Position numbers and translations under genes: made by a program
Shown: positions 51,906 to 60,932 of the stretch, piece by piece
Layout of the letters: each line of letters begins with the position of its first letter
How positions within the stretch are numbered: position 1 is the first letter of the stretch
The notes under the pieces: model-generated
Databases searched by the model: none
Told to the model about the DNA's origin: nothing
The model's input: only the letters and a program-made list of their open reading frames with translations
Origin: Rhodococcus sp. OK302
Lineage (GTDB): Bacteria > Actinomycetota > Actinomycetes > Mycobacteriales > Mycobacteriaceae
DNA: 64,000 nucleotides
Reading direction: 5' to 3'
Assembly (NCBI RefSeq): GCF_002245895.1
Contig: NZ_NPJZ01000001.1
Span: forward strand, 2,144,501 to 2,208,500

Positions 51906-52344
51906 GGGCGGAACGCCCGTTGATCATGGATCGCAGCTCGGCGAGTCCTTGTGTCAGCCGCTCGATTTGTTCGGGTTCGAGATGGCTGAAGTGTGGGACC
52001 AGCGCGTCGGCGATTGCGTTCCGACCGTCGGCGAGGGTCTTTTGTCCGACGTCGGTTGTTGCGACTCTGACTGCTCGGGCATCGTCAGGGTCGGGGCTGC
52101 GTACGACGAGTCCGCGTTCGCTGAGGGTGCGTAGTACCGCGGTGGCGGACGGCTGCGAGCAATGGTTCAGACGGGCGAAGTCGCTGATACGCATTTCGCC
52201 GTGTTCTTCGAGCAGGGCCAGCGCACGCAGCCACGTTCGGGGATAGCGTTCCGGGGCAAGTGAAGTCGCCATTTTTGTGAAGCGGTGAGTGTTGCTCACC
52301 AGCTCGACCAGTAGGTCGTGCAGTCGCTGTTCTTGATCTGGCAC
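51901..52344 (-). CDS. MarR-family transcriptional regulator
   Basis: A 147-residue MarR protein. The winged helix contains MRISDFARLNHCSQPSATAVLRTLSERGLVVR and the wing SPDPDDARAVRVATTD, flanked by dimerisation helices. The start region has CATT/AATG half-sites that could serve autoregulation, but the evidence is weak. It is divergent from the acyltransferase gene. Ligand unknown. Confidence 0.88.
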   Translation of the reverse strand: MPDQEQRLHDLLVELVSNTHRFTKMATSLAPERYPRTWLRALALLEEHGEMRISDFARLNHCSQPSATAVLRTLSERGLVVRSPDPDDARAVRVATTDVGQKTLADGRNAIADALVPHFSHLEPEQIERLTQGLAELRSMINGRSAL

Positions 52345-52458
52345 GCCGGTATCATTTCATAGGGTAATGAATGTGTAAAACTTCTCGTCGGTGACGCCGG
52401 ACGCACAGTGTCTAGTATCGGTGATGTAGATGCTGTGCAACTGGACGGGGATGTCGGC

Positions 52459-53139
52459 GTGCTCTATCGGCTATTCAAGTATGTATTGATCGGCCCGGTT
52501 CTCTGGGTGTTCGGGCGGCCGACAATAGAAGGCCGCGAGAACATTCCGAAACATGGCCCGGTGATTCTCGCGGGCAACCATCGAGCCGTCGTGGACTCGT
52601 TTTTTCTTGTGCTGAAGGTGCGTCGGCGAATTACGTTTGTCGCCAAGAGCGAGTACTTCACGGGCAGCGGCATCAAGGGTGCGTTGCAACGTTGGTTCTT
52701 CGGCGGCGCGGGTCAGGTTCCGATCGATCGCACGGGGGCCGACGCGTCGCGTGCTGCGCTGGACACCGCGATCGGAATCCTCGATACGGGTGGAGTGTGG
52801 GGGATCTATCCCGAGGGAACACGGTCGCCGGACGGCCGCTTGCACAAGGGTAAGACGGGCGTCGTACGTGTTGCGTTGGAAACCGGAGTCCCGGTCATTC
52901 CCGTTGTCGTTCACGGTGGTGACGCGGTGAATCCTCCCGGTACCCGGATGTGGCGATTCAGCAAGGTTCGAATCGTTGTGGGGGCGCCGATCGATTTCTC
53001 GCGGTATCGCGAACTGCGGGCCAACCAGGCTGTGGTGCGCGCCGCGACAGACGAACTGATGGCGACTCTGTGCGACCTCTCCGGTCAGGACTACGTCGAC
53101 GAATACGGCGCGGACGTCAAATCCCGCGATGCTGCCTGA
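52459..53139 (+). CDS. 1-acyl-glycerol-3-phosphate acyltransferase (PlsC family)
   Basis: About 226 residues of the PlsC fold. The catalytic HX4D motif is in GNHRAVVDSFF, and the glycerophosphate-binding motif is GIYPEGTRSPDGRLHKGKTG. VPVIPVVVHGG follows as usual. It acylates lysophosphatidate or a related lysolipid at the membrane. I chose GTG at 52459 (GGGG site 8 bases upstream, MLYRLFKYVL start); 52408 is an alternative giving 243 residues. Confidence 0.88.
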   Translation: MLYRLFKYVLIGPVLWVFGRPTIEGRENIPKHGPVILAGNHRAVVDSFFLVLKVRRRITFVAKSEYFTGSGIKGALQRWFFGGAGQVPIDRTGADASRAALDTAIGILDTGGVWGIYPEGTRSPDGRLHKGKTGVVRVALETGVPVIPVVVHGGDAVNPPGTRMWRFSKVRIVVGAPIDFSRYRELRANQAVVRAATDELMATLCDLSGQDYVDEYGADVKSRDAA

Positions 53140-53226
53140 ATTACCCAGTACGGTCGACTCTGACGCGGTACCACCTCCGTCTCGGACGGTCTTTCACTCA
53201 GGTGCCGCAAAGCGAGGAGGACTGGC

Positions 53227-53937
53227 ATGGCAGGTAAGTGGGGCATCGAGCACGCAGTTTTTGCGGCAGCGACGGCGGCAACCGTAGCGGGAGCAGTGCT
53301 CGGTAACGAGCGTGTTCAGCAGATCGCCAAGCCGCTGATCGCACCGTCGCTCGCAGCGCGGGTGTTGCGCAAGCGATCCGAGACGGAAACTGCGGACACC
53401 GCTCTGCTTCTGGCCGGCCTTGCTGCGGCAACCATCGGCGATGTGTTCATGATCGACCCCGACAACGACGGTCGACTGGTGAAGGGTGCGTCGTCGTTCG
53501 CGGTGATGCAGGCAAGCTATTCGGCGCTGTTGCTGCGTCGGGGCGCGAGGCCGACGAAGGCTGCGCTCAAACCGCGAATCAGTGGATGGTCCACAGCTTC
53601 TGGCCTGCTGCGCGCGAAGGCGCCGTCGGTGTCGACGCCGTTGACCGGCTACGGGTTTATGTTGGGTACAACCTCGACGCTGTCGGCGGATCCCGGTTTG
53701 TCACCGCAATCGAAGTCGGTGCTCGACGTGGTGGTGCCGAACGGCGACCGACGATCGTGGCTCGGTCTGGGTGGCGTCCTGTTCACCGCTTCGGACGGAC
53801 TGATCGTGGTGCGACGCTTGTTCATTCGCGGCAATGCGGGCCGAGCAGCCGCCGAGGGCGTAATTCTGGCGTCGTATGCGGCTGCGCAGTTGATGCTGGT
53901 CGAGGGCATGCTCGCGCTCGGGCGTAAGAAGGTCTGA
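53227..53937 (+). CDS. Lysoplasmalogenase (YhhN/TMEM86 family)
   Basis: A 236-residue membrane protein with several hydrophobic helices. The conserved family residues lie in AKPLIAPSLAARVL, LAAATIGDVFMI and GGVLFTASDGLIVVRRL, where the acidic residues form the proposed active site. Members hydrolyse the vinyl-ether bond of lysoplasmalogens; in actinobacteria the natural substrate is unproven. An AGGAGG site lies upstream. The next SDR gene starts 4 bp after its stop. Confidence 0.82.
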   Translation: MAGKWGIEHAVFAAATAATVAGAVLGNERVQQIAKPLIAPSLAARVLRKRSETETADTALLLAGLAAATIGDVFMIDPDNDGRLVKGASSFAVMQASYSALLLRRGARPTKAALKPRISGWSTASGLLRAKAPSVSTPLTGYGFMLGTTSTLSADPGLSPQSKSVLDVVVPNGDRRSWLGLGGVLFTASDGLIVVRRLFIRGNAGRAAAEGVILASYAAAQLMLVEGMLALGRKKV

Positions 53938-53940
53938 CGG

Positions 53941-54723
53941 ATGGCCGAGCGGAGTGTCCTCATTACCGGCGCGGCAGCGGGAATCGGACGGGAGAGCGCG
54001 TTGTTGTTCGCGCGCAACGGGTATCGCGTGGGTGCGTACGACATCGACGAGGTTGGCCTGGCGACGTTGGCTGCCGAGATCGGAGTATTCGGTGGCACGG
54101 TCGTGACCGGCGCGTTGGATGTGACCGACTCGGATCAGTGGTCGAAACAGTTGGCCGATTTCACCGGGGCATCGGGTCGTCTCGACATCCTGGTCAACAA
54201 TGCGGGCGTACTGTCTTCCGGACGATTCGAGGATATTTCCCTTGCCGCGCATCGGAGAATGGTGGACATCAATGTCACTGGAACCCTCAACGGCACGTAT
54301 TCGGCGTTTCCGTATCTGCGCGACACCGAGGGGGCTCAGGTGGTGAACCTGTGCTCGGCATCGGCCATCTACGGACAACCGGAACTGGCAACTTACGGCG
54401 CCACCAAGTTTGCAATCAGAGGGCTTACGGAGGCGCTCGACCTTGAATGGGCTGCCCATGACATTCGGGTAATTGCATTGTGGCCCTTGTTCGTTCAAAC
54501 GGCGATGGTCACCGGAATGGATACCGGTGCCACTCGTTCGCTCGGGATCAAGCTCACCGCAAGCGATGTCGCTGCGGAACTGTGGGATGCCACCCGCGGC
54601 GTCGGGCGTATCCCCAAGGTTCACTATCCCGTGGGCGTGCAGGCAAAACTGTTTCTTGCGGTGTCCGGATTCTCGCCGGCCTGGCTGTCGAGATTGACCA
54701 ACAAGCGTGTGACCAGCACGTAG
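53941..54723 (+). CDS. Short-chain dehydrogenase/reductase
   Basis: A 260-residue SDR with TGAAAGIGRESALLFA, LDILVNNAGVLSSG and the catalytic set in CSASAIYGQPELATYGATKFAI. It follows the lysoplasmalogenase gene by 4 bp, so the two are co-transcribed and may act in lipid metabolism together (inference). Substrate unknown. Confidence 0.9.
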   Translation: MAERSVLITGAAAGIGRESALLFARNGYRVGAYDIDEVGLATLAAEIGVFGGTVVTGALDVTDSDQWSKQLADFTGASGRLDILVNNAGVLSSGRFEDISLAAHRRMVDINVTGTLNGTYSAFPYLRDTEGAQVVNLCSASAIYGQPELATYGATKFAIRGLTEALDLEWAAHDIRVIALWPLFVQTAMVTGMDTGATRSLGIKLTASDVAAELWDATRGVGRIPKVHYPVGVQAKLFLAVSGFSPAWLSRLTNKRVTST

Positions 54724-54790
54724 TCGGTCTCGCGATATAGTTCATGTTCGACTCGTCGGTCGAGAAAAGACGTGCGTGGAGGTTGTTCGA

Positions 54791-55393
54791 GTGGTTCGTG
54801 TTCGCTGGGGATTGCTGTGTGTCGGCGTGAGTTCGGTACTGCTGCTGACCGGGTGCGGCGGAGAGGCGGAATCGGAACCGACTGTGGCGGCACTGCCCAG
54901 TTCGACAGTTCCGACGGCCACCCCGACGGCAACGACGGTTCCGATTACCACGACAACAACCACCACGACGGTGCCCGTCACGACCACCGTGGCCCCGACG
55001 ACAACCCTCACCGACGTGCACTTCGAGCGCAACGAGTCGTACTACTTCACCAGTCCGGACGGAAATTTCCAGTGCGGCATCATCAAACTGCCCACACGCA
55101 CCGAGGCGGGGTGTGAGGGAACGACCACTCCGATTCCGCCGCGCCCAGAAAATTGTATGGTCAACTGGGGCAACGGAATTCGGGTGGAAAATGAGGGTGA
55201 GGGCGCATTCATGTGCTCGGGTGGTCAGCTGTACACCTCTGGCGGACCCGACGCCGATCCGGTGCTTCCGGCCGGAACACCACTGGCTAAGCTGGGCTTC
55301 ACATGTACTACCACGGCGACGGATGTCTCGTGTGTCAATGAGCAGACAACCCACGGCTTCACCGTGGCTGCCGATTCCAACGAGGTGTTCTGA
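54791..55393 (+). CDS. Lipoprotein with Thr-rich linker
   Basis: A 200-residue exported lipoprotein. The signal peptide ends in the lipobox LLLTGCGG. A Thr/Pro/Val linker of about 45 residues precedes a globular domain from about 75 with four to six cysteines (FQCGI, AGCEG, ENCMV, FMCSG, FTCTT, VSCVN) that may form disulfides. GTG at 54791 lies 8 bases after GGAGG, better than the upstream GTG at 54776. Function unknown. Its stop overlaps the next start by one base (TGATG). Confidence 0.8.
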   Translation: MVRVRWGLLCVGVSSVLLLTGCGGEAESEPTVAALPSSTVPTATPTATTVPITTTTTTTTVPVTTTVAPTTTLTDVHFERNESYYFTSPDGNFQCGIIKLPTRTEAGCEGTTTPIPPRPENCMVNWGNGIRVENEGEGAFMCSGGQLYTSGGPDADPVLPAGTPLAKLGFTCTTTATDVSCVNEQTTHGFTVAADSNEVF

Positions 55394-56073
55394 TGTCCGA
55401 CGTGAGCGTTGATCCGGCCGACGAGGTCGGCCCGACAGAATGGGGCGAGAACCCCAACGGCGTCGGACCGTGGGCCGTGTTTCATGGAACGGAACTCCCG
55501 TCGGACGAGCGGTACGACCGGGAACTCCTGGCGGAGGGTGACCGGCGAAATGTGTTGGACGAGTATCGGTATTGGACACGCGAAGCGATAGTCGCCGACA
55601 TCGATTCCCGGCGTCATCCCATGCATGTCGCGATCGAAAACTTTGCGCATGACGCCAACATCGGCACGGTGGTGCGCACGGCCAACGCCTTTGCCGCGGC
55701 AGCAGTACACATCGTGGGCCGACGTCGGTGGAACCGCCGTGGAGCGATGGTCACTGACCGGTACCAACACATTGTTCACCACGCCGACATCGGTGAACTC
55801 GTCGAATACGCGCGTGAGAATTCGCTCACGATCGTTGCCGTCGACAACACTCCCGGATCGGTTCCGCTCGAAACGGCAAGCCTTCCGAAAGACTGCATCC
55901 TGTTGTTCGGGCAGGAAGGCCCCGGAGTGACGGAACTCGCGAAAGAGGTTGCGTCCATGACGGTATCGATCGCGCAGTTCGGCTCGACACGCAGCATCAA
56001 CGCCGGTGTGGCAGCGGGTATCGCGATGCACGCGTGGGTGCGCGAGCACGCAGATCTTCGCGACTCTCGTTGA
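55393..56073 (+). CDS. SpoU/TrmH-family RNA 2'-O-methyltransferase
   Basis: A 226-residue SPOUT methylase. Motif 1 is NFAHDANIGTVVRTANAF with the catalytic Arg and Asn. Motif 2 is LLFGQEGPGVT and motif 3 is VSIAQFGSTRSINAGVAAGIAMHAW, the knotted AdoMet site. It methylates a ribose in tRNA or rRNA; the target cannot be read. Translation is coupled to the lipoprotein gene. It corresponds in context to Rv0380c. Confidence 0.9.
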   Translation: MSDVSVDPADEVGPTEWGENPNGVGPWAVFHGTELPSDERYDRELLAEGDRRNVLDEYRYWTREAIVADIDSRRHPMHVAIENFAHDANIGTVVRTANAFAAAAVHIVGRRRWNRRGAMVTDRYQHIVHHADIGELVEYARENSLTIVAVDNTPGSVPLETASLPKDCILLFGQEGPGVTELAKEVASMTVSIAQFGSTRSINAGVAAGIAMHAWVREHADLRDSR

Positions 56074-56137
56074 CCTGAGTGCCGCGGCAGCAGTTACCGG
56101 CTAGCGCACGCGGCTCCGAGCGACCAGGATGTGTCCT

Positions 56138-57262
56138 ATGCAGGAAGTGTGGGCAGAGCGCGCAGACGCGGCCGAAGGGGCAATAGTCAGTCGGCATCTG
56201 CGACGGTTGTGGGGGATGCCCAGAACAGCGTTGGGCGTCGTTGCCTGGCCTGCTGTGCGGCGTGAGCGCATGTTCCGGCCATGGCATTACTGGTGGCAGG
56301 CACACTTGCTCGACACTGCCGTCGACGCACTCGAACGCGACCCGACGCCCCGGCGTCGGCGCCGTGTCGCGAAGGTCGCGCGTGCCGTCCGGGTCCGGAA
56401 TGTCAGCGCGTGGACCAACAACTACTACGACGACATGGCGTGGCTCGGCTTGTCGCTCGAACGCGCTCAACGACTCTTCTCGGTCGATCACCGCACCGCT
56501 GTCCAGGCACTCGAATCTCAACTCTTCGATTCCTGGGCGCCGGAAGACGGCGGAGGGATTCCGTGGTGCAAGGGTTCTGATTTCTACAACACACCCGCCA
56601 ATGGCCCAGCCGGAATCATGCTCGCTCGCACCGGAAAACTGTGGCGAGCGCAGGCAACAGCCGATTGGATCGACGAAACTCTGCGTGATCCCGAGTCCGG
56701 ATTGATCTTCGACGGTATCCGCCGCGACGGCACCCTCGAGCGTGCCGTCTACTCGTACTGCCAAGGTGTGACCCTCGGTCTCGAAACCGAATTGTCGACG
56801 AGGCTGGGTGAGCCGAGGCATCGGGAGCGTGTCCATGCGCTGGTCGACGCTGTCTACGACGGTCTGACCGATCGCGGTGTGATCACCGGTGGCGGCGGGG
56901 GTGACGGTGGCCTGTTCAACGCGATCCTGGCGCGGTATCTGGCCTTCGTCGTCGTCAACCTGTCGTGGGAGACCAACGAGGATATTCGGGCGAAGGAGAT
57001 CGCGGCCCAGATCGTTTTGGCGTCGGCGGAAGCAGCGTGGAAGAACCGCCTGCAGATCGAGGGATTGCCGCTGTTCGGTCACAATTGGACGACGGATGCG
57101 ACCTTGCCCAGTCTCTCCGGTTCGCTCGCCACATTTGCCGGCGGCACCGTTCGCTCGTCGAGCGTCCCCGAGCGGGATCTATCGGTTCAGGTGGGCGGTT
57201 GGATGCTGATGGAGGCGGCCTACGTCGTCTCGGCAGCAGGGTATCCGCGCAAGAATTCCTGA
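56138..57262 (+). CDS. Glycoside hydrolase family 76 (alpha-1,6-mannanase-like)
   Basis: A 374-residue (alpha/alpha)6-barrel protein. The GH76 catalytic Asp pair lies in NNYYDDMAWLGLSL near 103-116. DGGGIPWCKG, YNTPANGPAGIMLART and VYSYCQGVTLGLETEL follow the family order. GH76 enzymes hydrolyse alpha-1,6-mannans; in Mycobacteriales a role in lipomannan turnover is possible. No signal peptide is obvious, so it may be cytoplasmic. ATG at 56138 follows AGGA. Confidence 0.85.
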   Translation: MQEVWAERADAAEGAIVSRHLRRLWGMPRTALGVVAWPAVRRERMFRPWHYWWQAHLLDTAVDALERDPTPRRRRRVAKVARAVRVRNVSAWTNNYYDDMAWLGLSLERAQRLFSVDHRTAVQALESQLFDSWAPEDGGGIPWCKGSDFYNTPANGPAGIMLARTGKLWRAQATADWIDETLRDPESGLIFDGIRRDGTLERAVYSYCQGVTLGLETELSTRLGEPRHRERVHALVDAVYDGLTDRGVITGGGGGDGGLFNAILARYLAFVVVNLSWETNEDIRAKEIAAQIVLASAEAAWKNRLQIEGLPLFGHNWTTDATLPSLSGSLATFAGGTVRSSSVPERDLSVQVGGWMLMEAAYVVSAAGYPRKNS

Positions 57263-57279
57263 CCTGCACCCCTGACCTG

Positions 57280-57942
57280 TCAGTCGAGAACTTCCTCGAC
57301 CTCCACGTCCTCGGCGGGACGTGCCATCTCCTTGCGGTACTGCCAGATTCCGAGACCGGTGCCGACCACCAAGCTGATGGTCATCACGATCAGGACACCA
57401 GGCAAGAGCCACGGCACTCGTTCGAGAAATGAGCCGCCGTAGTACCCGATGAGCAGCAGCACAGGTGCCCAGATGATTGCGCCGATGGTGCTCGCGATCG
57501 TGTAGCGAGTGTGGTTCATCTTCGCTGCGCCCGCGACCATCGGGCACAGTGTGCGCACCCACGGGATCCAGCGGGCGATGAGGACAGCCCAGAACCCGTG
57601 CCGCTCCAAGAGGATGTTGACGCGGTGCAAGTTCTTCTCGGTGAAGTACTTGCCGCCCTTGCGGGCTTTGATGTGGTTACCGGTGCGGTGGCCGATGGCG
57701 TAGCCGACTTGGTTGCCGGCGATCGCAGCGATCATCGCACCCACTGACAGCGCCCACACGTGACCCGCACCGGAGTCGTGGCCGGCCAGCACGATTCCCG
57801 CAGTGATCAGCAGGGAATCGCCGGGAAGGAACAAACCCAGGATGATTGCACATTCGACGAAGACGAATGTGATGACGATGATCCAGACCAGCAGGGGACC
57901 GGCAGTTTCGAGTGCCGAGAAACTGCCGGACGCGGTCGTCAT
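57280..57942 (-). CDS. DedA-family membrane protein (copy 1)
   Basis: A 220-residue DedA/VTT protein with about five to six hydrophobic segments. LGLFLPGDSLLITAGIVLA and ARWIPWVRTLCPMVAGAAKMNHTRYTIAS are the DedA signature regions, including the essential Arg in RWIPWVR. DedA proteins are thought to act as lipid (undecaprenyl-phosphate or phospholipid) transporters. The gene lies 31 bp downstream of a second dedA in the same direction. Confidence 0.9.
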   Translation of the reverse strand: MTTASGSFSALETAGPLLVWIIVITFVFVECAIILGLFLPGDSLLITAGIVLAGHDSGAGHVWALSVGAMIAAIAGNQVGYAIGHRTGNHIKARKGGKYFTEKNLHRVNILLERHGFWAVLIARWIPWVRTLCPMVAGAAKMNHTRYTIASTIGAIIWAPVLLLIGYYGGSFLERVPWLLPGVLIVMTISLVVGTGLGIWQYRKEMARPAEDVEVEEVLD

Positions 57943-57973
57943 GGTGGTCAGTTTCTCGCCTCTGTTCTGGTGA

Positions 57974-58735
57974 TCAGAGCTTGGGTTCCTCGGTCACAGG
58001 CACGGAATTGTCTGCAATCGAAGTATCCGCCGTTTTGCCGCTTCGTGAGGCCAGAAGACGTTTGCCGATTTCGAAGATGATCGGCAGGACGGATACGAAC
58101 ACGATGCCGATGAAGATGATGTCGATGTTGTCGCGGATGAACGAGATCTGACCCAGCCAGTAGCCCAGAAGTGTCACGCCGGCACCCCAGACGATGCCGC
58201 CGATGACGTTGTACATGAGGAATGTCGAGTACTTCATCTTCGCGGCGCCGGCTACCAACGGCGCATAGGTGCGCACGATGGGTACGAAGCGTGCCAGGAA
58301 GATGGTGACAGGGCCGTGCTTTTCGAAGAACGCATGCGATTCGTCGATGTACTTCTTCTTGAAGATGCGTGCGTCGTTGTCCTTGAACAGCGCCGTACCG
58401 CCCTTGGCCCCGATGAAGTACCCCACCTGGTCACCCAGAATTGCGGCGATCGGGATGGTGAGGAGCAGCAGCCACAGCGGCGCAAACCCTTCGACGCCGT
58501 TGGCACCGGCACCGGCAGCAGCCACGAGGCCGGCCGTGAAGAGCAGCGAATCGCCGGGAAGCAACGGGAACAGCAAGCCGGATTCGATGAAGACGACCAG
58601 GAGCAGGCCCAACAGGAACCATGTGCCGAACGAGTTCAGGAGGTGGACGGGATCGAGGAAGTCCGGCAGCAAGGCCAGGTTCGTCACGGATTCAGTTGCT
58701 GCCTGCACATTCACGGAGGCCAGAGTACCGGCCAT
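57974..58735 (-). CDS. DedA-family membrane protein (copy 2)
   Basis: About 253 residues, a paralogue of the next gene. GLLFPLLPGDSLLFTAGLVAA and ARFVPIVRTYAPLVAGAAKMKYSTFLMYN are the DedA signatures. ATG at 58735 is chosen over the longer frame to 58765. From memory it occupies the position of Rv0364 beside fba. The shared promoter region with fba contains three tandem palindromes. Confidence 0.88.
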   Translation of the reverse strand: MAGTLASVNVQAATESVTNLALLPDFLDPVHLLNSFGTWFLLGLLLVVFIESGLLFPLLPGDSLLFTAGLVAAAGAGANGVEGFAPLWLLLLTIPIAAILGDQVGYFIGAKGGTALFKDNDARIFKKKYIDESHAFFEKHGPVTIFLARFVPIVRTYAPLVAGAAKMKYSTFLMYNVIGGIVWGAGVTLLGYWLGQISFIRDNIDIIFIGIVFVSVLPIIFEIGKRLLASRSGKTADTSIADNSVPVTEEPKL

Positions 58736-58766
58736 AACTGAGTGTTTCCCACCAGCGCAGGTCACC

Positions 58767-58838
58767 GCGTCGCCGACGCATGTTGATGCAGGGTCGCCGA
58801 CGCATGTTGATGCCGCGTCGCCGACGCATGGTGGTGCA
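58767..58838. repeat. Three 24-bp tandem repeats each holding a 13-bp palindrome
   Basis: GCGTCG-C-CGACGC occurs at 58767-58779 and 58815-58827. The middle copy (58791-58803) has one mismatch. Each palindrome is followed by ATG(T/G)TG-like sequence. The array lies between the divergent dedA and fba genes. Confidence 0.88.
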
Positions 58839-58966
58839 GTGTTGTCAGCGCGCGCTGAGACCGCAAAGAGACGCAGCGATCAGGACTTGCCATACTGCTA
58901 AGACCACACGAAGCGCTTTCTCATCACCGAGCGCTCCGAACGACACGTAAATGGAGGACTCCCGCC

Positions 58967-60004
58967 GTGCCTATCGCAACTCCCGAGGTCTATGCCGAGA
59001 TGCTTGGTCGGGCCAAGGAGCATTCCTTTGCCTTTCCCGCCATCAACTGTGTCGGCTCCGAATCCATCAACGCAGCCATCAAGGGCTTCGCCGACGCCGG
59101 CAGTGACGGCATCATCCAGTTCTCGACCGGTGGCGCCGAGTTCGGTTCCGGCCTGGGTGTCAAGGACATGGTCACCGGCGCGGTGGCACTCGCCGAGTTC
59201 GCTCACGTGATCGCTGCCAAGTACGACATCACCGTCGCGCTGCACACTGACCACTGCCCCAAGGACAAGCTGGACACCTTCGTTCGGCCGCTGCTCGCAA
59301 TCTCGCAGGAGCGTGTGAACAACGGTCAGAACCCGCTGTTCCAGTCGCACATGTGGGACGGCTCGGCTGTGCCGATCGACGAGAACCTGATCATCGCCAA
59401 GGAACTGCTTGCACTGTCGAAGGCCGCGCGCATCATCCTCGAGGTTGAGATCGGTGTTGTCGGCGGCGAAGAAGACGGCGTCGAAGCCGAAATCAACGAC
59501 AAGCTGTACACCAGTGCTGAGGACTTCGAGAAGACTGTCGACGCTCTGGGCCTCGGCGAGCAGGGCAAGTACCTTCTTGCTGCCACCTTCGGCAATGTCC
59601 ACGGCGTCTACAAGCCGGGCAACGTCACGCTCAAGCCGGCCGTCCTGGCCGAGGGCCAGCGTATTGCGGAAAAGAAGCTCGGTCTTGCCGACGGATCGAA
59701 CCCGTTCGACTTCGTCTTCCACGGCGGTTCGGGTTCTTCGGTCGAAGACATCGAAGAGTCGCTGCGGTACGGCGTCATCAAGATGAACGTCGACACCGAC
59801 ACTCAGTACGCATTCTCGCGTCCGATCGCCGGTCACTTCTTCACCAACTACGACGGCGTCCTCAAGGTCGACGGCGAGGTCGGAAACAAGAAGGCTTACG
59901 ACCCGCGTAGCTACCTCAAGAAGGCCGAAGCAGGCATGACTGCTCGTGTCATCGAGGCGTGCAACGATCTGAAGTCGGCCGGCCGCTCGGTGTCCGGAAG
60001 CTAA
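58967..60004 (+). CDS. fba: Class II fructose-bisphosphate aldolase
   Basis: A 345-residue zinc aldolase of glycolysis and gluconeogenesis that splits fructose-1,6-bisphosphate. The metal ligands lie in LHTDHCPKDK near 88 and VFHGGSGSS near 250; VEIGVVGGEEDGV near 165 and the MNVDTDTQYAFSRP stretch complete the site. GTG at 58967 follows GGAGGA. The mycobacterial class II enzyme is very similar as remembered. A strong terminator follows at 60024. Confidence 0.96.
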   Translation: MPIATPEVYAEMLGRAKEHSFAFPAINCVGSESINAAIKGFADAGSDGIIQFSTGGAEFGSGLGVKDMVTGAVALAEFAHVIAAKYDITVALHTDHCPKDKLDTFVRPLLAISQERVNNGQNPLFQSHMWDGSAVPIDENLIIAKELLALSKAARIILEVEIGVVGGEEDGVEAEINDKLYTSAEDFEKTVDALGLGEQGKYLLAATFGNVHGVYKPGNVTLKPAVLAEGQRIAEKKLGLADGSNPFDFVFHGGSGSSVEDIEESLRYGVIKMNVDTDTQYAFSRPIAGHFFTNYDGVLKVDGEVGNKKAYDPRSYLKKAEAGMTARVIEACNDLKSAGRSVSGS

Positions 60005-60023
60005 TCGCTCAATCGCTCGATCG

Positions 60024-60066
60024 ACAGTGCGCTTGCAGAGTCCGAAGGACTCCGCAAGCGCACTGT
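60024..60066 (+). terminator. Intrinsic terminator after fba
   Basis: ACAGTGCGCTTGC (60024-60036) pairs with GCAAGCGCACTGT (60054-60066). An inner GAGTCC/GGACTC stem closes on GAA. TTTCGTTTTC follows. Confidence 0.92.
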
Positions 60067-60083
60067 TTCGTTTTCTCGGGTTC

Positions 60084-60803
60084 TTACCCGGTGGTCTGGC
60101 TCGGGTCGCAGACCTTCCAGGTTCCGTCCGCGCGCTCGAGGTCGAACGTTCGCCAGGATTGTTCGCCCGTCGCCGGAATGCTGGCCTGTACCTGTGCGAT
60201 TGCAGTGTTGTCGGTGATTCGGACGGCATCGACAGCGCTGACCTGGGGAATCGACTTCTGTGCGACTGCGTTCAGATGGACCTGCGCAAATGCGTCGTCC
60301 GGGATGGTGCGGTAGTAGTCGGCGAGGGATCCGCACGTCGCGGTACGCAGAGTCGCCAGATCGCCGGAGTTGAGTGCGTCGACGTACGTGCTGATAGCGG
60401 TTTGGACCTGTCCTTGCGGTGAACTGTCGCCCGCGTCGTCGCCTGACGAGACATAGATCGCCGCACCGACCGCAGCGACGATGGCAACAGTGGCCGTTGC
60501 GGCAGCGATGTACCAGGCCTTGCCGCTGCGCTTGGTCGGCTCGGGTGCAGTCGGTCCAACCCGGGCCGGTTCAATTTTGGCCGGTTCGATCCTGATGGGA
60601 CCGGGCTGCGCCGGCGGGATTGCGGCAGCGGCTCCCACTCGTTGCGGCTTGGCGCGCTCAGGTTTGGCGACCGGAGGTTTGGCGACCGGAGGTTTGGCGA
60701 GAGGGTTAGCAACTGTGGGGATGACGACTGTTGCCGGTTCGGTTGGGATCGAGTTCTTACCCTGTTCAATCTTGTTCGAGTTGTCGTCTTTCGGGTCCGG
60801 CAC
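60084..60803 (-). CDS. Single-pass membrane protein with Pro/Lys-rich N-terminus (Rv0361-like)
   Basis: A 239-residue protein. A cytoplasmic region rich in Pro, Ala and Lys with three AKPP/AKPE repeats precedes a transmembrane segment (AWYIAAATATVAIVAAVGAAIYV, about 120-142). A small extracytoplasmic domain follows (about 155-239, VQTAISTYVDALNSGDLATL to the end) and resembles an NTF2/DUF4878-like fold. GTG at 60803 has an AAGGA site 6 bases away, better than the TTG at 60827. Function unknown. Confidence 0.75.
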   Translation of the reverse strand: MPDPKDDNSNKIEQGKNSIPTEPATVVIPTVANPLAKPPVAKPPVAKPERAKPQRVGAAAAIPPAQPGPIRIEPAKIEPARVGPTAPEPTKRSGKAWYIAAATATVAIVAAVGAAIYVSSGDDAGDSSPQGQVQTAISTYVDALNSGDLATLRTATCGSLADYYRTIPDDAFAQVHLNAVAQKSIPQVSAVDAVRITDNTAIAQVQASIPATGEQSWRTFDLERADGTWKVCDPSQTTG

Positions 60804-60932
60804 CGGGAATCCTTCAGTTTGAGGCAATATCGTTGGTCACAGCCAGCGTAGCGACCGACGTATTTCGGGCGTAACCGCGACCACGGGTGAGGCGGCCGGG
60901 TGCTGGAGGATCGAAGCGGGCACAATAACCTC

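Noticed and set aside
58269-58901. Plus-strand frame of 210 codons over dedA copy 2
   Set aside because: It is antisense to the well-supported DedA gene, and its SPTHVDA repeats simply translate the 24-bp DNA repeat.
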